The notes under the pieces are model-generated. The model was not told the DNA's origin. It did not search any database and worked only from the letters and a program-made list of their open reading frames with translations. Both the position numbers and the translations under genes were made by a program. Of a stretch of DNA of 64,000 nt, positions 44,099 through 54,549 are shown one piece after another (position 1 is the first letter of the stretch; every line of letters begins with the position of its first letter). The stretch lies in contig JAKUDP010000017.1 of assembly GCA_022570795.1 (NCBI GenBank), forward strand, positions 434,001 through 498,000, given 5' to 3'. This DNA is from Sphaerulina vaccinii. Lineage: Eukaryota; Ascomycota; Dothideomycetes; Mycosphaerellales; Mycosphaerellaceae.

Positions 44099-46018
44099 AT
44101 GGTCTCCGGATCTGGAGTCGCTGTCGGCGCGGCAGCTATACGCCGTCAGGAGTTGACTGGCAAAAGAGGCGTCGCGTCTCTGATGCAGAACAAGAAAGCA
44201 TTCTTCATCGCCGTGTTCGCATCGTGAGTGTCCACACCCTGAACGCATGGAGGAGCGACACAGACTGATGGCGAACCAGCTTCGGTGGCCTCCTCTATGG
44301 CTATCAGCAAGGCGTTCTAGGACAAGCGTTGGTTATGCCTGGCTTTGTAGGTATTACCGTATGCGACTGCAGAATTCGAGAACTGACAGCAATCTCTTCA
44401 GATTGATGCCTTCCCGACTGTACACAACTCCGCCGGCGCGACTGGCTGGCTCACGTCCATTCTCCAGCTTGGTGGCTGGGGCGGCGCATTGACAAGTGGC
44501 GTGTTCTGCGAAGTCTTCTCGCGCAAACACACACTATTCTGGGGCTCGATGTGGATGATTCTAGGTAGCTACCTGGCTACTGGAGCAGTGATCGGTCAAC
44601 CTGCATACCTGTTCGCGGGACGATTCTTCACTGGTATCGGAGTCGGCACTCTGAGTGCTATCGGGTATGAACCCATACCTCACTTGTGGTCTTAGCAAAC
44701 ACTGACACTTCTCCTAGTCCTCTCTACAACGCCGAGCTTGCTCCACCTGAAGTTCGCGGCTTTCTTGTTGCCTTGCAGCAACTCACAACTACCATTGGCA
44801 TCTTCCTGGCCTACTGGATCTGCTATGGAACATCGCACATCGATGGCGGCAACTCGCAATGGGCTTGGAGAATCCCCATGCTAGTCCAAGGCATTCCTGC
44901 AGTCATCCTCGCTATTGGAGTCTGGTTCCTACCATACTCACCACGTCTACTGATGAACAAGGGCAAAGAAGACGAAGCACTCAAGACGCTGGCGAATCTC
45001 CGCGATCTGCCAATCGACCACGAACTCGTCCAAGTCGAATTCCTTGAAATCAAGGCAGAAGTGCTTTTCGAACGACAAGACTTCGCCAAGAAGTTCCCTC
45101 ACATCAAGACAAACAGCATCTTCCGCCGAGAGATTGCTCAGTACGTCACCATCTTCCGGACCAAGGACTCCTTCAAGCGCGTGGCACTAGGAAGTCTGGT
45201 CATGTTCTTTCAACAATGGTCAGGCATCGACTCCATCATCTACTACGCACCAATCATCTTTCAGAACCTTGGTCTCACATCGACAAGCACTAGTCTTCTC
45301 GCTACTGGTATCACTGGTGTGATCAACGTAGCTGTCACGATACCTGCGATCATGGTCCTCGATCGTTTTGGACGCAAGACTCTTGGCATCTCCAGCAGCA
45401 TTGGCATGTTCTGCTGCCAACTCTCTGTTGGTATCATTGTGGCGAAATGCGGTCATGATTGGCCGAGTCATGTTGCAGCTGGCTGGGTCGCTGTCGTGTT
45501 CGTATGGCTCTACATTGTCAACTTCGCTTACGGTAAGTTCTTTTCCGCACAGCCCTTCCCTAGACATGTGATGAGACACGAAGATATTGCTATGGGCTGT
45601 GTACTAACGAATTGTAGGATGGGGACCGGTTTCATGGACACTCATCGCCGAGATCTTCCCACTATCAATCAGAGCCAAGGGCACATCTATCAGTGCCAGC
45701 AGCAATTGGATGAACAACTTCGTCATTGCATTCATCACGCCACCTATGCTGAAGGGCATCGACTGGGGAACATATATCTTCTTCTCGTTCTGGTGTCTAG
45801 CTGGCGCGGGCTTCCTTTGGTTCTTCATTCCGGAGACTTCTGGCAAGACGCTTGAGGAAATGGATGCGGCTTTTGGATCGCATAGCAGTCAGGAAGATAT
45901 GGATGAGCTCGGACGCATTCAGCAAGAGATTGGTCTTGTGGATTTGCTTACGAGGGACAATACGATTGCTCATTCTGATAAGGATGGAGTGTTGCATAGT
46001 GAGAAGGCTATGGTTTGA
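44099..46018 (+). CDS. MFS sugar transporter (sugar porter family)
   Basis: Five exons (44099-44223, 44280-44346, 44402-44664, 44718-45532, 45618-46018) join to 556 aa with about 12 hydrophobic segments. Family marks: FGGLLYGYQQGVLGQ in the first membrane segment, GRFFTGIGVGTLSAI, the PYSPRLLMNKGKEDEA loop replacing the common PESPRWL, and RFGRKTLGI after segment 8. Also present are WGPVSWTLIAEIFPLSIRAK in segments 10-11 and PETSGKTLEEMD after segment 12. It imports a mono- or disaccharide by proton symport at the plasma membrane. The substrate cannot be read from sequence. A further ATG at 44039 would add 20 residues and was not favoured. Confidence 0.88.
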
Positions 46019-46591
46019 GCTGGATATCGCAGAGTATCCGCGAGAGACTGAGTACGAGTAAGTGGCGAGAGAAACTTGCTATACCTAAATGCCATACAGA
46101 ATCATTGGTCATAGTCTCTTCATGGAATGTGCTCTAGACGCCTGCTTCGTTCAAGATAAGCTCCGAAGGCCGTTTGTTAGTGCCAACATATGATTCTCGA
46201 GTGCTGGAGTATTCTGTGGCAAGGTACACATACAAGCACACCGCCACTACCCTTAACAGTTGCCTGGGCGTTATGGTCTAGTTCGTAAGTCGCACATACC
46301 AGTGTGCTATTACCAGTGTGTTGGAGAGTTCGGAAAAACAGTATTACTGTGAGGTCCTTGGCTACCGGCCATAGCCATATTGAAGGTGGCGCTTGTTTTG
46401 CCTTTTGCTTGCCGACTTTAGCTCAAACATCATGATGTATCAGGAAGTCAATAAGGGATATATATAGCGGCAATGATGAAAGATGATGTGAGTCAATGAA
46501 CTTCTTTTGTCACTTCTACATGTCTATTGTGGAGCGAGGGACCTCTCTTCGGAGGAAGCCCATCCCGTGCTTCAGGATGCAGGCGGCTGCC
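46019..46591. other. Convergent gap between the transporter and the second SDR
   Basis: About 570 bp with no supported gene. A stretch near 46272 has an A-box-like tatggtctagt as in some tRNA genes, but no matching B box or cloverleaf follows. Confidence 0.4.
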
Positions 46592-47492
46592 TCAGCAGAC
46601 TATATCACAAGTCAGTAGACACTCTCGATGAAACAGAGGGGAAGTACTTACTGCCAATAACTCCATTCACAGGAATATCAATCGAAGTCGTATAGCTAGC
46701 CGCATCGCTCAGCAAGTACACATAAGCACCACCCAGCTCCTCCACTTCCGCAAGCCGTGGCATGCCTCCATAGTACTTCAACTGCTGTTCCCAATCCGGC
46801 TGCTGAGGTACCCAATATGTCATAGCGGTATTGACCAGACCAGGCGAGACAGAGTTCACACGAATATTGTACTGCGCCCACTCCATAGCAAGAGTATGCG
46901 TCATATTGCGAACGCCAGCCTTGCTAGCTCCATATGGCGCAGAGGGAACTCGCTTGTTCGGTCGGTACGAGGCCATTGATGCTGTGAAGACTATACTGCC
47001 TTTCACGCCGAGTTTGATGAATGCTCGTGCGGCGACGCGGGCACAGTAGAATGCTCCGAAGAGGTTGATGGAGAATAGCTGATTGATCTCCTCGGGCGTG
47101 AAGTCTAGCGCTGCCTTGTGTTTCGTCCGTCCGGCATTGACGACCATACCGCTAAGAGTTCCGGCTTGCTCGATGATGTAGTCGACTGCTTTGGTAGCAC
47201 TTTCTTCGCTGGTTACGTCTGCTTTGACAGCGTGGAGTTTGCCTGGGTACTTCTTCTGGACGACAAGGAACTCGTCGCCTACATCGCCGATATCGATTGA
47301 GAAGACATGTTCGGCGCCGTTGCTGAGACAGGAGTTTGCCACTCCGAGACCAATACCTCTGTTGGCGCCTGTGATGGCTATGACTTTGCCTGCGAGCTGG
47401 ACTTGTGTGACTGGCGTTCCTGCTGAAGTAGATCCATTGGTAGTGGACGCTTGAGGTGCTTCAGTAGCACTGGCAATCCCGTTTGTAGTCAT
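46592..47492 (-). CDS. Short-chain dehydrogenase, sorbose/xylulose reductase type
   Basis: Exon 1 (46652-47492) and a tiny terminal exon (46592-46599), separated by a 52-bp intron, give 282 aa ending in NGVIGIC. The N-terminal 30 residues are a Thr/Ser/Ala-rich extension, as in fungal Sou1-like enzymes. Motifs: TGANRGIGLG (residues about 40-49), VVNAGRTKH, catalytic Ser in FTASMAS and YGASK (about 188-192), then NSVSPGLVNTAM. The family reduces keto-sugars such as sorbose, fructose or L-xylulose with NADPH, or oxidises polyols with NAD. It is divergent from the aldolase gene, and fits a sugar-conversion cluster. Specificity is undetermined. Confidence 0.82.
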
Positions 47493-48131
47493 GTTGAATT
47501 CGTTGCTTCGGTCTTGTCTTGGAAAGGAGGTACCGTGCTGATGGTTGTTATGCTGAACAAGTAGAGCTTGACCAGGAATGATGAGTTGAGAGTAGTGAGG
47601 CCATCATTCTTACCTTCCAAGCTTTCCATCATATACCTAGGATATTTGCCCGCAGCCGCTCGCACATGATGGACACGCGATGAACATGTGGTGACTAGGG
47701 ACGAGGAAGAAGAGCTTCGAGTGCGAAGTCTCCACTTTGTCGGCAATTGGCTTTCTTGGCTTGCATGTGCCTCGAAGCGAGTGAACATGGTCACCGACAC
47801 GAGCCGTCATCACCTCCTCGCGAGCTTCGTTCCTGTTCCTCTTCCTCCACTTCACCTGTATACGATCATGTTGTGGAGCTAGATGTCATAGTCCCTGCAG
47901 CTCAGGCGAAGACAACGGATCCACTATAGCAGTAAGCCGATCGTGAACGTGAGCTTGCGGCAAATGAAGGACAACAAGTAGGTCACAACTGCTGGCGGAA
48001 GAGCATTGAGAACATCCCAGGGCATCAACAATATTGCAAAGGCATCAAGAGCATCTTGCAGTGTCCCAGGGCTAGCCAGAACGATAGAAGTATCGCAAAG
48101 CTTCGCCAATCCTACAAGCACAACCGCCACA
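47493..48131. promoter_or_regulatory. Divergent promoter region of the SDR and the aldolase
   Basis: About 640 bp between divergent start codons, with no supported gene. It contains two CTCCAC (reverse-strand SYGGRG) motifs, near 47725 and in the ctcctccacttcac run near 47845. Weak evidence for carbon repression. Confidence 0.35.
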
Positions 48132-49197
48132 ATGGGAAGCCTACCTGATCTCTCCCAGAACAAGACCGTTCGAATTCTCAAAGCTGCCGAAGAGGGCGGA
48201 TATGGTGTCGTAGCAAGTATAGTGTATGCCTCTCCTCTCCAAAAGAGTCACTTTCCCAAAAGAGAACCTCCCCAAAAGAGCTCCCTTCAAACGAAAGATC
48301 CCTTATCGAAAGAAATACCGCTTTCCCTAACAAGCGATCCCTCACTTACACTTTCATCAGCTACAACATCGAACACATCCTCGGCGTGATCTCCGCCGCC
48401 GAAGAGCGCCATGCACCCCTAATAATCCAAGTCTTCCCCTGGCAAATAACCTTCTCCAATGGCCTCCTCGTCAGAGCCGCAGCAGATGCAGCCTCGCGAG
48501 CAACAGTTCCGATCGCAATCCATCTCGATCACTGCCAATCCGAATCTCTCGTCAAACTCGCCGCAGACACTCTCCCCTTTGACTCAATCATGGTCGATAT
48601 GTCCCATTATGACAAGGAAACGAATCTGCAGAAAACGAGAGAATTGGTAGAGTATTGTCATGCCAGAGGGATAGCTACGGAGGCTGAACCTGGACGGATA
48701 GAGGGAGGAGAGGATGGGGTTGCTGATACGGTTGATCTTGAGGCGGTGTTGACGAGTCCGGAGGAGGTGGAGGAGTTTATTGCTACGGGGGTGGATTTTT
48801 TGGCTCCGGCGATCGGGAATGTACATGGGGAGTATGGGGTTAAGGGACCGAATTTGGATTGGAAGAGGTAAGTTGTGCTGCAGTCTGACTTTCGATTGTG
48901 ATGTGTCGCTGATATGAGGCGTGTAGACTTGAAGCTATCGCAGCACAGGCTAAAGGTCGAGTGAGATTAGTTCTGCATGGAACGAATGGGTTTAAAGATG
49001 GAGTTACGCAGGAGTGTATCAAGCGTGGTGTGAGTAAGATTAATGTGAATAAGCTGGTCTTGTCGGATTATAATGAGCATCTGGAGAAGAATGCTAGTAA
49101 GATGATATTGACGCAGCTTATGGAGGAGGGTGTGAAACTTGTGAAAGATATGCAGGCACATCAGATGGATGCTTGTTGGTCGACGGGAAAGGCTTGA
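48132..49197 (+). CDS. Class II (zinc) ketose-bisphosphate aldolase-like protein
   Basis: Three exons (48132-48223, 48361-48867, 48927-49197) with introns of 137 and 59 bp give 289 aa. The fold's landmarks are visible: YNIEHILGVISAAEE near the N-terminus, the metal-binding HLDHCQ at about 95, SIMVDMSHYDKETN, EAEPGRIEGGEDG, APAIGNVHGEYG, LVLHGTNGF and KINVNKLV. These correspond to the zinc ligands and the phosphate-binding loops of fructose/tagatose-bisphosphate aldolases. In this fungal subfamily the usual Gly after HLDH is Cys, so the substrate may differ from fructose 1,6-bisphosphate. It probably cleaves a phosphorylated or oxidised sugar made by the neighbouring enzymes (inference). Intron 1 is longer than the window's norm and pyrimidine-poor, but both exons join a conserved segment. 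Confidence 0.85.
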
Positions 49198-49801
49198 GTC
49201 GGTGGTGGTGTGTAGAAATGAATTTCGTACTCTAGCCACTTCCGATCGTCTCTGTGAGAACTGTCTTCACTAGCTGTGCTCGTTCTCTGATCACGGCTTC
49301 TTTGCACTCCCTGCATTGCCTGCTCCTCGAGCTGATTGATATGTTCGCTTGCCAGTGAAGCAGCATGCTCACGAGGTCGAACATCATCTTGTTCAATGAG
49401 AACTATCTTCACAAGCTGTGCTCCTTCTTTCAAAGCGGTCTCGTCGGACGTCCTGCATTGCTAGCTCCTCGAGAGCCCTAATCTGTTGCCCGGCCGGCTG
49501 ACCATTCTCTCTAGCTCTTCGGAACCTGGTTCGGCGAGTTCTGGTAGGGCCTCCATCAGGATCTCCATGTTGCCAAGTCTCTCTGTCACCTGGTGAAGCT
49601 GGGCTTCGAGGCTTCCAGCGTTGCGCTTCTTGACGAATAGTGGTCGGTCGTTGTAGGCCAGGTCCTTTCAGGTGAAACATTGTGAGAGCTGTCTTCACTG
49701 GGTATGCCCCTTCTCCGATAGCTGAGCCCCCTGCGCCCCATCCACCGTCCGTCCATCAAGTGTTCTGGTATGTTGGCTGGCCGTGGAAGCAGCATGGGTT
49801 C
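49198..49801 (-). repeat. Decayed coding tandem repeat, period ~142 bp
   Basis: A short marker, gaga(a/g)ct(g/a)tcttcac, occurs at 49256, 49398 and 49684: spacings of 142 and 286 (two periods). On the minus strand each copy encodes a version of (E/R)GAQLVK(T/I)VL, followed or preceded by LEE(Q/L)AMQ(G/D)V. The reading frames shift between units, and part of the diverged unit reads as coiled coil (MEILMEALPELAEPGSEELE). Probably the remains of a repetitive coiled-coil gene; no intact gene could be assembled. Confidence 0.55.
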
Positions 49802-50593
49802 TCAGTTCTTGTCCGTCTTTGGTTTGCGAGCTTGAATTACCTGAACCTCTGAGAGACCGGTTACCCACTTTGCTACAACGGCCCAGCGCTTTTCGTCATC
49901 TTTGATTATGTTCTTGACTTCAAATGCCTGGAATGTGAACTCAAACTCAGTCACGTCGAATTCACGTTCCAGTCTATCATTTGCATATTTGAGGACCCAT
50001 AAGGACGACCTGTTTTGTGCGGACGCCCAATTGCTTGCCTGTTCCCAGGTACCTGTCATTCCATCAATCTGCGTCGGAGACGCTACTTCGAGCCGGACCT
50101 GTTTCACATACTTGTAATGGGATTCCGGGATCGTTAGAAGCCAAGCTATGGCAGTTTCCCCGCCGTATGAAGTGAATATGTGGTTTCTGAGATAGGCCTG
50201 TAGTGCTTCCGTGCGAATTTGCTTGGAGGTGAGGAGGAGGCCAGAGCTGACAGACTTGGCGTGAAATCCGTCGCGTACGAGTGACTCTTGCCACCCAGGA
50301 ATGACTCGCGGCCTACCGAGGCGTATCTCGTAGTCGTCTGTTAGCATTGCCAGGTCGTACACAGTGTCGCGAAGCTCACGAGGGAGGCTCAACAAGGTCA
50401 TTGGCTTTTTCCTCCTCTTTTGGGTTGCCCAAGTGGCGCGGATCATCCTGTGGATCGTTTTCACCTGCTGCAGTAACTCTCTGGTCGCTGGAGGTAGTTG
50501 CAGATGGCTGTGGGTTGTTCCTGCGGGGGCCTGAAGTTTGAACTTGTCGCAGAGACTGGCGCTGAGCATCTTGGACTGCTGCGTGTTTGTCAA
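49802..50593 (-). CDS. LPREL-type (F-box-like/2EXR) fungal orphan protein
   Basis: An intronless 263-aa protein with the Dothideomycete orphan layout: a basic Gln-rich N-terminus, then LLSLPRELRDTVYDLAML at about 68-85. This is followed by SGLLLTSKQIRTEALQAYLRNHIF and WLLTIPESHYKYVKQVRLEV. The layout resembles the gene at 17696, though the two are not close copies. A second Met at residue 9 (MLSASLC) may be the start. Function unknown; such proteins are often placed near F-box families. It ends next to the decayed tandem repeat. Confidence 0.7.
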   Translation of the reverse strand: MTNTQQSKMLSASLCDKFKLQAPAGTTHSHLQLPPATRELLQQVKTIHRMIRATWATQKRRKKPMTLLSLPRELRDTVYDLAMLTDDYEIRLGRPRVIPGWQESLVRDGFHAKSVSSGLLLTSKQIRTEALQAYLRNHIFTSYGGETAIAWLLTIPESHYKYVKQVRLEVASPTQIDGMTGTWEQASNWASAQNRSSLWVLKYANDRLEREFDVTEFEFTFQAFEVKNIIKDDEKRWAVVAKWVTGLSEVQVIQARKPKTDKN

Positions 50594-50948
50594 GGGTGGT
50601 ACGTGGGCGTGTTTCGGGCTTCCGTCCTAAATGTGAAGCCCCAATTGACGGGCGGTGCAGGTGTTGCTTTGTGTCTGTACTGTTTGTAGCGGGGGGCTTT
50701 AGGTCTCTCTGTCATGGTTGCGGTGTGCGTATCTGGAGATGAGTCGGAGTCGAAATGAAGTCGAAGAGTTACAGGCAGAGACAATCATCAGCTGCGCTAG
50801 AACACGCTAGTCTCCGGCCTTCACGTTCGTTCTCCGCTGATTCACCCGTGCAAGAAAACACCACAGCTCGCACCAGGCCAGACTGTCTCAGACATAGTTA
50901 ACTCGTGACATTCAGCTCTCCATACGATTTATATCGTTCCGCACAGAA
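50594..50948. other. Short gap upstream of the LPREL gene
   Basis: About 355 bp, with no gene; promoter of the LPREL gene and 3' flank of the ankyrin gene. Confidence 0.45.
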
Positions 50949-53900
50949 TCATTGCAACAGGTCCACGAAGGCGGAGAGTCCACTATCACTACCATCGTCT
51001 CGTTTGTGCTTGAGAAGTACACGCACCATAGCGTGGTGGCCGCGCCCAATGGCGGCATACAATGGAGTTCCATTCCCGTTTTTGGAGTAGTTCATAGATG
51101 CGCCGTATCGCAGTAGCATCAAAACACCCTCTGTATGGCCGTTCTTGGCTGCATGCCATAGTACCGAGCCCTCCTCGTCCTCCATACTCCAGGAGGCCGC
51201 TAGTGTAGGCTTGTTCTTCTTTGCAAGCAGGTATGCAGCCGTAAGGGCTTCTAAAGCTATCGTCTGACCAGTCCTAGCGGCCCAGACTGCCAGCGGCTTA
51301 TCACCTGCGCCGGGAAATGCGTCAGCGCCGAAGAGGTCCAATCTTGCTAGCGCTGGGCCTCCCTCGTATGCCTGCTTCAATAACCATCTCAAGCCAGCAT
51401 GGTGGTCTTGGCTGTTGTCACCACTCAACATCTCGAGAACCATGTCGATGTTCCCATCGGCAGCATAGTATGGTAGTGGTGCCAAACCCTCCTCTTCCCG
51501 CGTAACAGACTCTGGCTCTCTATCGAACGCTGTTGGCCGCAGATCGGCCCACCGCACTCTCTTCGTCGCTGATGGCCGCGAAAATGCCGCAATTGTATCG
51601 TCATGCCCAATAGGGGCCTGATGCCTCAAGAGCGCAGGTATCACATGTTTACCATCGACTGCCGCGTTGATAGCATTTCCGTAAGGATGTTTACCATAGT
51701 GAACGGATGCACCATGTTGCAACAACAGATCTACAGTATCCTTATGACCATTGTGCGCAGCGTGCCATAGTACTGAGCCCTTCTCGTTTTCATAGGACAT
51801 GGCCAAGGCCCAGGTATCTCCATTTCGTCTTGCCATGAGCAAGGCATCTAACAGCTTCGTCTGACCCTCTTGAGCCAACCATATTGGTAGTGGTACATTC
51901 ACGATCCTTGTCAAACCCCTTCGCTTTATCGGATGCAAGCTGACGGCATCCTGGCCAGCAGAGCATGCTTCCATGAAGTCGGAACTTATGGCAGCATTCG
52001 ATATCTCGAGGTCTTCCGCTGCCGAGGAGAGCAGGAATCTGACCATATCTGAATGTTTGCTGATCACAAAATATGACAACGGTGTCATAGCTTTGAGACC
52101 TGATAGGTGTACATCGGCGCCATGAGCAACTAGTGTTCGTGCAATGGCTTCTTGCTCCATCGCAGCAGCGCAGCATAGCGCTGTACCGTAGTCGATTGAT
52201 CCGATGTCATTGACTCGAGCACCACGTCGAAGCAAAAGCTCGACCAGGTTTGGATTCCCATGGAATGTAGCGGCACAGAGATGCGAAACGGGTCCGAGCC
52301 AGCTCAGACTGCCATATTCGTAACACGCATTTGGATCAGCGCCGCATTCGATATACCACTCGAGTTGTTCCAGTGCTACATCGCGGCACGCGTCTCGCAC
52401 TTCCTGGTCATACTCTCTATCGCCGGTCTTGAAGTTACCTTCCGATGAATACTGATGACACCGCAAGCTTGCACCATGACCGCGAAGCAGCGCAATCAAC
52501 TCTTCTGAAGCATGTTGTCTGACCGCGTATGCCAGAAGTGTGTAATGCTCTGGTAGAAGGCAACGGTTCTCAATCATGAAGGTCCCATTGACATCTGCTC
52601 CCTGAGAAATGAGTCGCCGAACGTTCTCTGTGGATTTCGCCTGAACTGCACGAAACAGTGCGACTTGCCTGCTTTGATCATCGGCAAGATGCTCACGTCT
52701 GGCTGCAATGTTTCTGCTTGCTGTCTTGGTTGGTAAGGTCCATGATGACCTCAAGGAGGAACGAAGACTATTCGCACTCGAGGTATGAGAGGGCAACTCG
52801 CTATATGACCATCGGCGCTGCAGCCGAGGGTGTTTGGTGAGGTTCTCGTCTAGGATCGTGGCACGTTTCTCAGATCTGATAAGCAGTTGTCGGACATAGT
52901 AACGATCCATCTGATTGCGAGCCTGGCGTCCGTCTCTCAGGTGGTGGCCATCGCACTGATGATCAAACTTGAACCCGCAGTGCTGCTTGGTGTCTGCGGA
53001 GTGCTTGTGATGTTTCAGGTCGCCAGCACTGTAGAAGCCAAAGTCACAGTCTTCGCACATGTGCGTTCTTAGTGTAGCGCGTTCTTTGATATGCTGCTCC
53101 GTGCATTGTACAAGCTTAGTACCATCGCTGTAGACAGCTGCGCATATGGGACATCGTTCCGTCCGCATGATCGCATCACCAGTGCTTGCGCCAGCCTTGT
53201 ACTTAGCTTCGGTCGAGTGGCTCAGATGAAGCTGTTCGAAAGCTGAGTTCATGCAGTCATTTACTTTCTGCTCGTCAAGGTCCATGCCTTCCAAATTACA
53301 GAAGTTTGCAAAATCGACCTTTGTAGCATCCTCGTCGTTCTCTCCTACGATAATGACTGGAGTATCGGCATATGCTGGCGCCACAGATGTTCGATTAGGG
53401 AAGTCACCTCCCATGTTGATGAGGCCAAAAGTTCTAGTAGCTCCATGTTTCTGTTCCTGATCATGATTACCAACATGGGTCTTGATGTTGTTCGCATTGT
53501 CCGCCTCCAACTCGCTCACGGAGCCGGAGCTACTCCAGTCTTGTCGTGATGGCCCATTGCGTGGTCTGCCTTCGTGCACTTCCGCCACATGCCTCCGAAC
53601 ATCGAAGGCACGAGCAAAGTCTTTATCACACTCGGGACAAACATGGCGTCGATTCACCTCCAAGTTGGCCTTTGCACGATGATCTTTGCCTTCTCTCACA
53701 TGGCGCTTCAAAGCCCGAGTTGTGGTAAAGCTTATAGCACAAATGTTGCAATATGTGTCTCCTCTCTGGCGTTTGGAGGTCGTGTCCTGGTTATTCCTGA
53801 TGTGCTGTAAGTTGACAAGACCTTGAGTAGTCTGGTCATCCAGCTCTGGTGCCGGCTTGCGTTTGGAACTCCATTCTTGTTGCGGAATAGCATAATGATG

Positions 53901-53978
53901 ATATGGGGCTTCCGTTCGCACAGACCAATCTGAATCACGATCAGACTCCTCAGTGAGGCTAAACAGAGACATCTGCAA
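50949..53978 (-). CDS. Large C2H2 zinc-finger plus ankyrin-repeat protein
   Basis: A single exon encodes 1009 aa. The N-terminal part has two C2H2 fingers at about 77-135 (YCNICAISFTTTRALKRHV and HVCPECDKDFARAFDVRRHV). A Cys/His-rich region lies at about 275-345 (CPICAAVYSDGTKLVQC and further CxxC/H pairs). From about 435 to the end it is built of ankyrin repeats, with ISQGADVNG, IECGADPNAC, LLRRGARVND and LVAHGADVHLS. There is an internal duplication: GSVLWHAAHNGHKDTVDLLL near 770 and GSVLWHAAKNGHTEGVLMLL near 950, each preceded by a similar 40-residue stretch. Possibly a nuclear or chromatin-linked regulator with protein-binding repeats; fungal C2H2-ankyrin proteins of this type are largely uncharacterised. 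No NACHT or other STAND domain is present. Confidence 0.8.
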   Translation of the reverse strand: MQMSLFSLTEESDRDSDWSVRTEAPYHHYAIPQQEWSSKRKPAPELDDQTTQGLVNLQHIRNNQDTTSKRQRGDTYCNICAISFTTTRALKRHVREGKDHRAKANLEVNRRHVCPECDKDFARAFDVRRHVAEVHEGRPRNGPSRQDWSSSGSVSELEADNANNIKTHVGNHDQEQKHGATRTFGLINMGGDFPNRTSVAPAYADTPVIIVGENDEDATKVDFANFCNLEGMDLDEQKVNDCMNSAFEQLHLSHSTEAKYKAGASTGDAIMRTERCPICAAVYSDGTKLVQCTEQHIKERATLRTHMCEDCDFGFYSAGDLKHHKHSADTKQHCGFKFDHQCDGHHLRDGRQARNQMDRYYVRQLLIRSEKRATILDENLTKHPRLQRRWSYSELPSHTSSANSLRSSLRSSWTLPTKTASRNIAARREHLADDQSRQVALFRAVQAKSTENVRRLISQGADVNGTFMIENRCLLPEHYTLLAYAVRQHASEELIALLRGHGASLRCHQYSSEGNFKTGDREYDQEVRDACRDVALEQLEWYIECGADPNACYEYGSLSWLGPVSHLCAATFHGNPNLVELLLRRGARVNDIGSIDYGTALCCAAAMEQEAIARTLVAHGADVHLSGLKAMTPLSYFVISKHSDMVRFLLSSAAEDLEISNAAISSDFMEACSAGQDAVSLHPIKRRGLTRIVNVPLPIWLAQEGQTKLLDALLMARRNGDTWALAMSYENEKGSVLWHAAHNGHKDTVDLLLQHGASVHYGKHPYGNAINAAVDGKHVIPALLRHQAPIGHDDTIAAFSRPSATKRVRWADLRPTAFDREPESVTREEEGLAPLPYYAADGNIDMVLEMLSGDNSQDHHAGLRWLLKQAYEGGPALARLDLFGADAFPGAGDKPLAVWAARTGQTIALEALTAAYLLAKKNKPTLAASWSMEDEEGSVLWHAAKNGHTEGVLMLLRYGASMNYSKNGNGTPLYAAIGRGHHAMVRVLLKHKRDDGSDSGLSAFVDLLQ

Positions 53979-54549
53979 AAGACCAGAGGCGGCAAGACTC
54001 TGCTGTCAAGATGGTGTATCGTGAAGGAATTGTGGATGTGTGAGAGCTCCTTCCAAGCCGTCATACCAGAGATAGCAAATGGCACCGACAGCGTGAGTAT
54101 ACAGCGCGGATCACGCACCTACTGCACCGCCAACTCTCCACTGTTGCCTCGTGAAAACTCTAAACTGGCACCGACACTAGCACAGAACGGGAATCCTGCA
54201 TGAGGGCGACCTGTCAGAGCTTCTCATGCAATGTACGAGAATCCTGCGGCGGCCACTGTGGCGCAGCAATGCTCAATGCCTTCGGGACCTGCATATTATG
54301 CCATTTCAACTTCAGGGAGAAGTGGCTTCTTTCAACTCATTTCATTGATCGTTCGTCTATCCAGCCAGGAGCGTTGAGCTCCGGCTATGATCTATGTCTA
54401 GCAGTCACAGTGAGTAACCACTCCTCTATAACCTCGTGGAATCATGGAGTCTTATTCTCGCCCTCGCCAATACGCCAGCCCCACTTCATCGCAGGAGTAA
54501 CTCCAACTTCATCATCGCCACTCTCTACAAAGCCTCCGATGCGCCAACC
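53979..54549. other. Intergenic region upstream of the ankyrin gene
   Basis: About 570 bp with only short motif-free frames; holds the promoter of the C2H2-ankyrin gene and the 3' flank of the phosphatase gene. Confidence 0.45.

Noticed and set aside
46265..46340. tRNA-like A box tatggtctagt
   Set aside because: No B box, no acceptor or anticodon stem pairing and no cloverleaf could be drawn.
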